Source: an uncultured Clostridium sp. (GTDB taxonomy: Bacteria > Bacillota > Clostridia > Lachnospirales > Lachnospiraceae). Taken from it: 7,575 nt of DNA. The translations under genes and the position numbers were made by a program. The notes under the pieces are model-generated. The model made no database searches, was not told the DNA's origin, and saw only the letters and a program-made list of their open reading frames with translations. Numbering within the stretch: position 1 is the first letter of the stretch; every line of letters begins with the position of its first letter. Positions 4,960 through 7,575 of this stretch are shown here, in pieces. The stretch is from contig USFH01000105.1 in assembly GCA_900553925.1 (NCBI GenBank), forward strand, positions 1 to 7,575. Reading direction: 5' to 3'.

Positions 4960-5588
4960 CCCATATCTTTCACTACAATTCCGTAGACTTTATACATCTG
5001 CCGGAACCGGACAACTCCCATCTGATGCGCTATTGTGTGATGCTCGCGGCAGAGACAGATTTTCTTGTAATTGGAATCATCAATCCTGGTTCTATCATTT
5101 CCCATGCCGATAGCATCTTCATGATGAATTTCGCCGTCCCTGCCGCATATAGCACACTTCTTTTTCATGATGCAGTAATAGAGGTACCTTCCTATATCGT
5201 CTGTACGCTCTATTGCATCTGCTGTAAGCGGCACACCCCACTCTAGTGCGAACTCGAGTATTGTATTGATAAATTCCCGGGCTGTGTCCATTGAACAGTT
5301 AGAAAGGCTAAACGGTGCATCTCCGGTCCGAATCATGTGCTGCCACTTAAGGAGCTCCTTCATCTCTTCCGGCGGATATCCGGTATGTAAAGCTATGTCC
5401 CGGATGGTTGCATAGGCTTTCTTCCGCTGTTCGGCTGATATGTGCCGTCCATCGTCAAACCGTATTTCTGCGTTCTGGATGCGCTTTCTCCGAATCATAT
5501 CACCCAGTTGCATATCCAGAATGGATATCACGAGGTCCGTGCCATTCTTATTTTCTCGATAGCTTTTAATGTCCACAAGCGTGTGCAT
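4956..5588 (-). CDS. Phage HNH nuclease, HNHc_6 type (210 aa)
   Basis: The N-terminal region (20-130) has the pattern of the putative phage HNHc nuclease family: ISAEQRKKAYATIRDIALHT, GYPPEEMKELLK, SLSNCSMDTAREFINTIL and a following LEWGVPL. The C-terminus holds the HNH core: CAICG (145-149), EIHHEDAIGMG (153-163), then KICLCREHHTIAHQMG (176-191). The Cys pairs bind structural zinc and the His residues are catalytic. Such nucleases usually sit beside single-strand annealing proteins in Gram-positive phages, as here. The start overlaps the stop of the annealing protein gene. ATG 5588 is chosen, but GTG 5591, seven bases after AAGG, is equally possible. The probable role is recombination or genome processing. 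Confidence 0.88.
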   Translation of the reverse strand: MHTLVDIKSYRENKNGTDLVISILDMQLGDMIRRKRIQNAEIRFDDGRHISAEQRKKAYATIRDIALHTGYPPEEMKELLKWQHMIRTGDAPFSLSNCSMDTAREFINTILEFALEWGVPLTADAIERTDDIGRYLYYCIMKKKCAICGRDGEIHHEDAIGMGNDRTRIDDSNYKKICLCREHHTIAHQMGVVRFRQMYKVYGIVVKDMG

Positions 5589-6286
5589 CACTCATCATCC
5601 TTTTTCCCAGCTTTTGAAGCAATTGTCACTTCCAACTTCCTCATACATCTGTTCCACTGATTAATGTCCATCTCCTGCAAGGTATTTACATGAAACAGTT
5701 CCACAACCTCGTCCATCGTAACCTTTGCCTCACCCAATTTTTCAATCAGCACTTTGTATTTGATATCATCAATTTTTTGCGAAGCATACTGTTTGAACAC
5801 AATGTTCATATCCTGGTCAACAATTTCTAATTCATCTATCTTGCCATCCGAAGTGTATGTAATAAGATTGACACTAAACTTTTTCTTAGTTGTGGCTTTT
5901 CCATTGCTGTCCGTCTTAATACCGGCATCATTCGCACTAATCCAGATAAATGGCGCTGTATAAAGCTCCCTGCCTATTCCATGCTTAACGCAAGCCCTTT
6001 TAAATGCGTCCGAAGCCCGTCCTTTTTCTTTTGCCGTGTACGATGCCGTTCCAACATCCTCTTTGGCTATCCACATCTGTTTCTCTGCATCCCAGGCAGA
6101 AATAATGCAATACAAATCACCGTCAATAACTTCGTATTTATCCTGCCATCCAAGAGGACCATATTTTTCATCCAGTCGTTTCTGACCATCTCTTGATGTA
6201 ACGTACAGCAGTAACGATAATCCTTTTTCTGAAATCTGCTGTATTCTACAGCTTATTTCATTCGCCTGTAATAACGTACTCTCCAT
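5588..6286 (-). CDS. Rad52/Rad22-like single-strand annealing protein (232 aa)
   Basis: The 232-residue protein carries the Rad52/22-like annealing domain in residues 1-118. Key blocks are KRLDEKYGPLGWQDKYEVID (37-56), DLYCIISAW (57-65), KEDVGTASYTAKEKGRASDA (75-94), FKRACVKHGIGRELYTAPF (95-113) and WIS. The AKEKGRASDAFKRA and GIGRELYTAPFIWI motifs are diagnostic of phage Rad52-like recombinases. It binds ssDNA as rings and pairs complementary strands in phage recombination and DNA repair. The C-terminal 100 residues are a variable, charged region (ending SKAGKKDDE), the usual place for partner binding. GGAGG lies eight bases before ATG. The HNH nuclease directly downstream overlaps its stop, suggesting the two work together. 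Confidence 0.9.
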   Translation of the reverse strand: MESTLLQANEISCRIQQISEKGLSLLLYVTSRDGQKRLDEKYGPLGWQDKYEVIDGDLYCIISAWDAEKQMWIAKEDVGTASYTAKEKGRASDAFKRACVKHGIGRELYTAPFIWISANDAGIKTDSNGKATTKKKFSVNLITYTSDGKIDELEIVDQDMNIVFKQYASQKIDDIKYKVLIEKLGEAKVTMDEVVELFHVNTLQEMDINQWNRCMRKLEVTIASKAGKKDDE

Positions 6287-6289
6287 CTT

Positions 6290-6493
6290 TTATTCCTCCA
6301 AATCCCCGATATAAACTTTCATATCATCCAGACAGTCATCACAATAGAAAACTCCGTTAATCTGTGCTGCGTATTCTTCCTGTATAAGCTCACCACAGCG
6401 AACGCACACCGGACGCCGTTGCAGCCACACTTCCTGCTCCCTGTCCCGTTCTTCGTAGTCCGTTCTGTCCGGTGCCATCTCAATCATCGACAT
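6290..6493 (-). CDS. Small zinc-ribbon protein (67 aa)
   Basis: The start is ATG at 6493, nine bases after AAGGGAG and overlapping the previous gene by 14 bases. A longer frame reaching 6676 is a shadow of the upstream gene. The 67 residues begin with an acidic, charged helix (TDYEERDREQEVW). A clear zinc ribbon follows: C30-x2-C33 (CVRCGEL) and C51-x2-C54 (YCDDCLDD), separated by a short beta-hairpin-like stretch (AAQINGVF). It ends VYIGDLEE. Such mini zinc ribbons are common in phage early operons and may bind nucleic acid or host proteins; no function is known for this one. Confidence 0.8.
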   Translation of the reverse strand: MSMIEMAPDRTDYEERDREQEVWLQRRPVCVRCGELIQEEYAAQINGVFYCDDCLDDMKVYIGDLEE

Positions 6494-6701
6494 ACTGCCA
6501 CGCTCCCTTATCACCGCCATCTTCAATTGTAAGGTGAAGACTTGTCGTAGGGCTGACTTCAAAAACCCCGTTAATATCTCCGGCTTTACCAACCGTAATT
6601 GACGCATCGCCCACAACTCCGAGATTTTCCAATGTTTCCGGCAACTCTCGCAGCATATCCACGAGATTGCACACATCTTTATTACATAATCTGACTTTCA
6701 C
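6480..6701 (-). CDS. Hypothetical protein (73 aa)
   Basis: GTG at 6701 overlaps the previous gene's TGA as GTGA, with GGAGG ten bases upstream inside that gene. The 73-residue protein begins MKVRLCNKDVCNLVDMLREL, followed by predicted helix (LPETLENLG). A beta-rich, Gly/Asp-containing half follows (DASITVGKAGD, SLHLTIEDGGDKGAWQYVDD). No motif is recognised. The net charge is acidic. It is placed between two zinc-ribbon genes in a tightly coupled run, which is the main support for it being real. Confidence 0.7.
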   Translation of the reverse strand: MKVRLCNKDVCNLVDMLRELPETLENLGVVGDASITVGKAGDINGVFEVSPTTSLHLTIEDGGDKGAWQYVDD

Positions 6702-6877
6702 TTCAAAAATTCCTCCATTTCCATCTGTTTATAGTCCGTTGACCGAATCATCCGGTCTAACATTTCCCTGCGGCGCCGCTGTTCTGTGTCACCAGATACG
6801 CAATCCTCACACATACCGTTTTGACCTTCTCCGGCGTCCATCGGATGTCCGCATGTTTTACATTTTCTAAAAAACAT
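6698..6877 (-). CDS. Small zinc-ribbon protein (59 aa)
   Basis: The chosen ATG at 6877 gives MFFRKCKTCGHPMDAGEG; TTG 6895 and GTG 6886 are possible earlier starts without a clearer ribosome binding site (GGAAAG lies ten bases before the ATG). The cysteines form two CxxC knuckles, C6-x2-C9 and C23-x2-C26, a compact zinc ribbon. A long charged helix (DTEQRRRREMLDRMI) and an acidic end (MEMEEFLK) follow. The basic helix could contact nucleic acid. It is the first gene after the non-coding spacer that carries the operator and opposing transcription unit. Function is unknown. Confidence 0.75.
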   Translation of the reverse strand: MFFRKCKTCGHPMDAGEGQNGMCEDCVSGDTEQRRRREMLDRMIRSTDYKQMEMEEFLK

Positions 6878-6905
6878 CTGTCTCACACTTTCCAAAATAT
6901 TGCTT

Positions 6906-6934
6906 TTGTGTTACAATAAACGCAGAAATACTAT
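6906..6934 (+). promoter_or_regulatory. Candidate plus-strand promoter
   Basis: TTGTGT (6906-6911) and TACTAT (6929-6934) are separated by exactly 17 bases, a plausible sigma-A promoter with weak boxes. An alternative -10, TACAAT (6912-6917), is a closer match but lacks a good -35. It points against the operon, towards the terminator ending at 6991. Transcription would start near 6941. Confidence 0.4.
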
Positions 6935-6941
6935 GTATTTC
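6925..6941. promoter_or_regulatory. 17-bp operator-like palindrome
   Basis: GAAATACTATGTATTTC is a perfect 7-3-7 inverted repeat, the size and shape of a phage CI/Cro-type or MerR-like operator. It covers the -10 box of the candidate plus-strand promoter, so a bound repressor would block it. I found no second copy in this window. Confidence 0.55.
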
Positions 6942-6991
6942 CCTGTTGAATAGCACCTGTCGCTCGCCAAAGTTCAGGGTGCTATTTTTTT
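6941..6991 (+). ncRNA. Candidate ~50-nt small RNA opposite to the operon
   Basis: The segment between the candidate plus-strand promoter and the intrinsic terminator would yield an RNA of about 50 bases: a short leader (CCCTGTTG) and one long terminator hairpin with an exposed loop (TCGCTCGCCAAAGTT). It contains no useful ORF. It is antisense to the last codons of the membrane-protein gene and to the spacer before the 59-aa gene, so it could affect either, or act in trans. Existence rests on sequence signals only. Confidence 0.35.
6949..6991 (+). terminator. Intrinsic terminator, plus strand
   Basis: AATAGCACC (6949-6957) pairs perfectly with GGTGCTATT (6978-6986). The helix can extend by CTG/CAG with one bulged G. 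It is followed by a run of seven T (6985-6991). On the minus strand the stem has no U-tract, so it terminates only rightward transcription. The stop codon of the membrane-protein gene lies inside the structure. Confidence 0.7.
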
Positions 6992-7240
6992 GTCCTCAAT
7001 TCCGATAAACTCCACATCCAGCCAGTCCTGCCTGTGAACCATGTAAAAATACGCTTCTCGCTTTTCCTGCCTGCGCCTGCTCAACTGTAGCAGCCCATAC
7101 CCGGCACCAATCACGAACCCGCCCATGATGCACACCGCTCCGGCGTAATACATATACACGCCCTCACTGTCCAGACAACACATTGCCATGGCTGATATGA
7201 TTCCACCCACTGCCATGATGATTTTTGACAGTCTGTCCAA
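6974..7240 (-). CDS. Small two-helix membrane protein (88 aa)
   Basis: The best start is TTG at 7240, eight bases after GGGAGG and five bases past the upstream stop; a GTG at 7279 would add 13 residues overlapping the previous gene. Two hydrophobic segments are visible, about 6-23 (KIIMAVGGIISAMAMC) and 29-52 (YMYYAGAVCIMGGFVIGAGY). They are joined by a very short DSEG turn. A basic stop-transfer stretch (SRRRQEKRE) and a 30-residue tail (YFYMVHRQDWLDVEFIGIED) follow, predicted cytoplasmic. No signal-peptidase site is evident. The family is not recognised. Small membrane proteins in early phage regions are sometimes exclusion or host-takeover factors, but nothing here proves that. Confidence 0.75.
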   Translation of the reverse strand: MDRLSKIIMAVGGIISAMAMCCLDSEGVYMYYAGAVCIMGGFVIGAGYGLLQLSRRRQEKREAYFYMVHRQDWLDVEFIGIEDKKIAP

Positions 7241-7245
7241 TGTTC

Positions 7246-7443
7246 TCACCTCCCTGCTCCCGTTGTTCTGAGCCGCCACTTTTCAAACTCTTCCGTGTCA
7301 AACAGGATAGGACTGTTTATCGCCGGTGTGGCCTTCCGAGCATAATTCTGCCCCTTCCTGCGGTACGCATAGAGTAAGAAATCACGCGGAAAACCCATCT
7401 TTTGAAGCTCCGACATTTTCATTACTTGTTTAGGATACGTCAT
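7246..7443 (-). CDS. Excisionase-like small DNA-binding protein (65 aa)
   Basis: The 65-residue protein has the layout of a MerR/excisionase-type winged helix-turn-helix: KMSELQKMGFPRDFLLYAYR (9-28), a basic GQNYARKA loop (31-38) and SPILFDTEEFEKWRLR (44-59), where FDTEEFEKW corresponds to the C-terminal helix of HTH_17 domains. The expected role is binding DNA as an early regulator, or as a recombination directionality factor if an integrase lies outside the window. AAGGA lies nine bases before ATG. The preceding partial gene also ends like an excisionase-family protein, so two such proteins stand in tandem. Confidence 0.75.
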   Translation of the reverse strand: MTYPKQVMKMSELQKMGFPRDFLLYAYRRKGQNYARKATPAINSPILFDTEEFEKWRLRTTGAGR

Positions 7444-7464
7444 CTTCTCACTTCCTTCTGCTTA

Positions 7465-7484
7465 CTGTCCGTTTTATTGGACAG
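7465..7484. repeat. Short inverted repeat before the excisionase-like gene
   Basis: CTGTCC (7465-7470) and GGACAG (7479-7484) flank an eight-base AT-rich spacer. It lies in the 55-base gap between the two excisionase-like genes and could be an operator or a leader hairpin. It is too short to be certain, and there is no T-run for termination. Confidence 0.35.
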
Positions 7485-7498
7485 GTGTTGTGGTATCA

Positions 7499-7575
7499 TT
7501 ACTTTACTGGGATTGTTTTTCTGGCATTCTCAAATGCAATTAAATCATCCTCAGAAATTCTGTACTCTTTTCCAA
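7499..7575 (-). CDS. C-terminus of an excisionase/HTH_17-type protein (partial)
   Basis: The frame enters from the right edge and ends in TAA at 7499-7501 after 24 codons. It reads GKEYRISEDDLIAFENARK and then TIPVK. The G-[KR]-E-Y-R-I-S-E-D-D-L-I-A-F pattern is the wing and last helix of a MerR/excisionase-like HTH_17 domain (typical ends are G-x-x-Y-R-I-s-e-e-x-L-x-x-F). The N-terminal helix-turn-helix is outside the window, so the assignment is tentative. Confidence 0.6.
   Translation of the reverse strand, partial: GKEYRISEDDLIAFENARKTIPVK

Noticed and set aside
6494..6676. N-terminal extension of the 67-aa zinc-ribbon gene
   Set aside because: It is the shadow of the 73-aa gene in another frame; the AAGGGAG site supports the start at 6493.
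6878..6973. Short minus-strand GTG frame of about 29 codons in the spacer
   Set aside because: No ribosome binding site, no motif, and it overlaps the operator and terminator signals that explain the spacer.
1..7575. CRISPR array, tRNA, IS element or att site
   Set aside because: No regularly spaced repeats, no cloverleaf-like segment, no transposase motif and no integrase-flanking repeat were seen.

Overview
This window looks like the early (regulation, recombination and replication) region of a temperate siphovirus-type phage or prophage of a Gram-positive gut bacterium, most likely Clostridia/Lachnospiraceae. The basis is that every convincing gene lies on the minus strand, packed head to tail with 4-20 base overlaps and strong AGGAGG-type ribosome binding sites. 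The protein set (Rad52-like annealing protein, HNHc_6 nuclease, ORF6N/ORF6C antirepressor, RusA, DUF6291-type replication protein, YopX, ASCH protein, phage radical-SAM-like protein) is typical of such phages. The host assignment is inference. Translation start choices include several TTG codons.

Reading in the direction of transcription (right to left): the window opens with the tail of an excisionase-like DNA-binding protein (7499-7575), a second small excisionase-like protein (7246-7443) and a two-helix membrane protein (6974-7240). A roughly 100-base non-coding spacer (6878-6973) follows. It appears to carry a self-contained unit on the opposite strand: a 17-bp perfect operator-like palindrome lying on the -10 of a weak plus-strand promoter, followed about 10-50 bases later by a good intrinsic terminator. 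Three small proteins come next, two of them short zinc-ribbon proteins (6290-6877).

The recombination/replication block spans 3060-6286: Rad52-like single-strand annealing protein, HNH nuclease, a previously unlisted 38-codon ORF, the ORF6N/ORF6C antirepressor, a RusA-like resolvase and the replication protein. A hairpin overlaps part of the ribosome binding region of the antirepressor and lies inside the 38-codon ORF. This suggests translational coupling. The replication gene has an AT-rich repeated linker that is a candidate origin.

The left part (1-3060) holds small accessory genes: a 53-residue Cys-containing protein, YopX, a zinc-ribbon protein cut short by an in-frame amber codon, an acidic small protein, an ASCH-domain protein, three Cys-rich small proteins, and the N-terminal part of a radical-SAM-type phage protein that runs off the left edge. 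No tRNA, rRNA, CRISPR array, IS element or att site was recognised. No stretch above about 100 bases lacks a gene.
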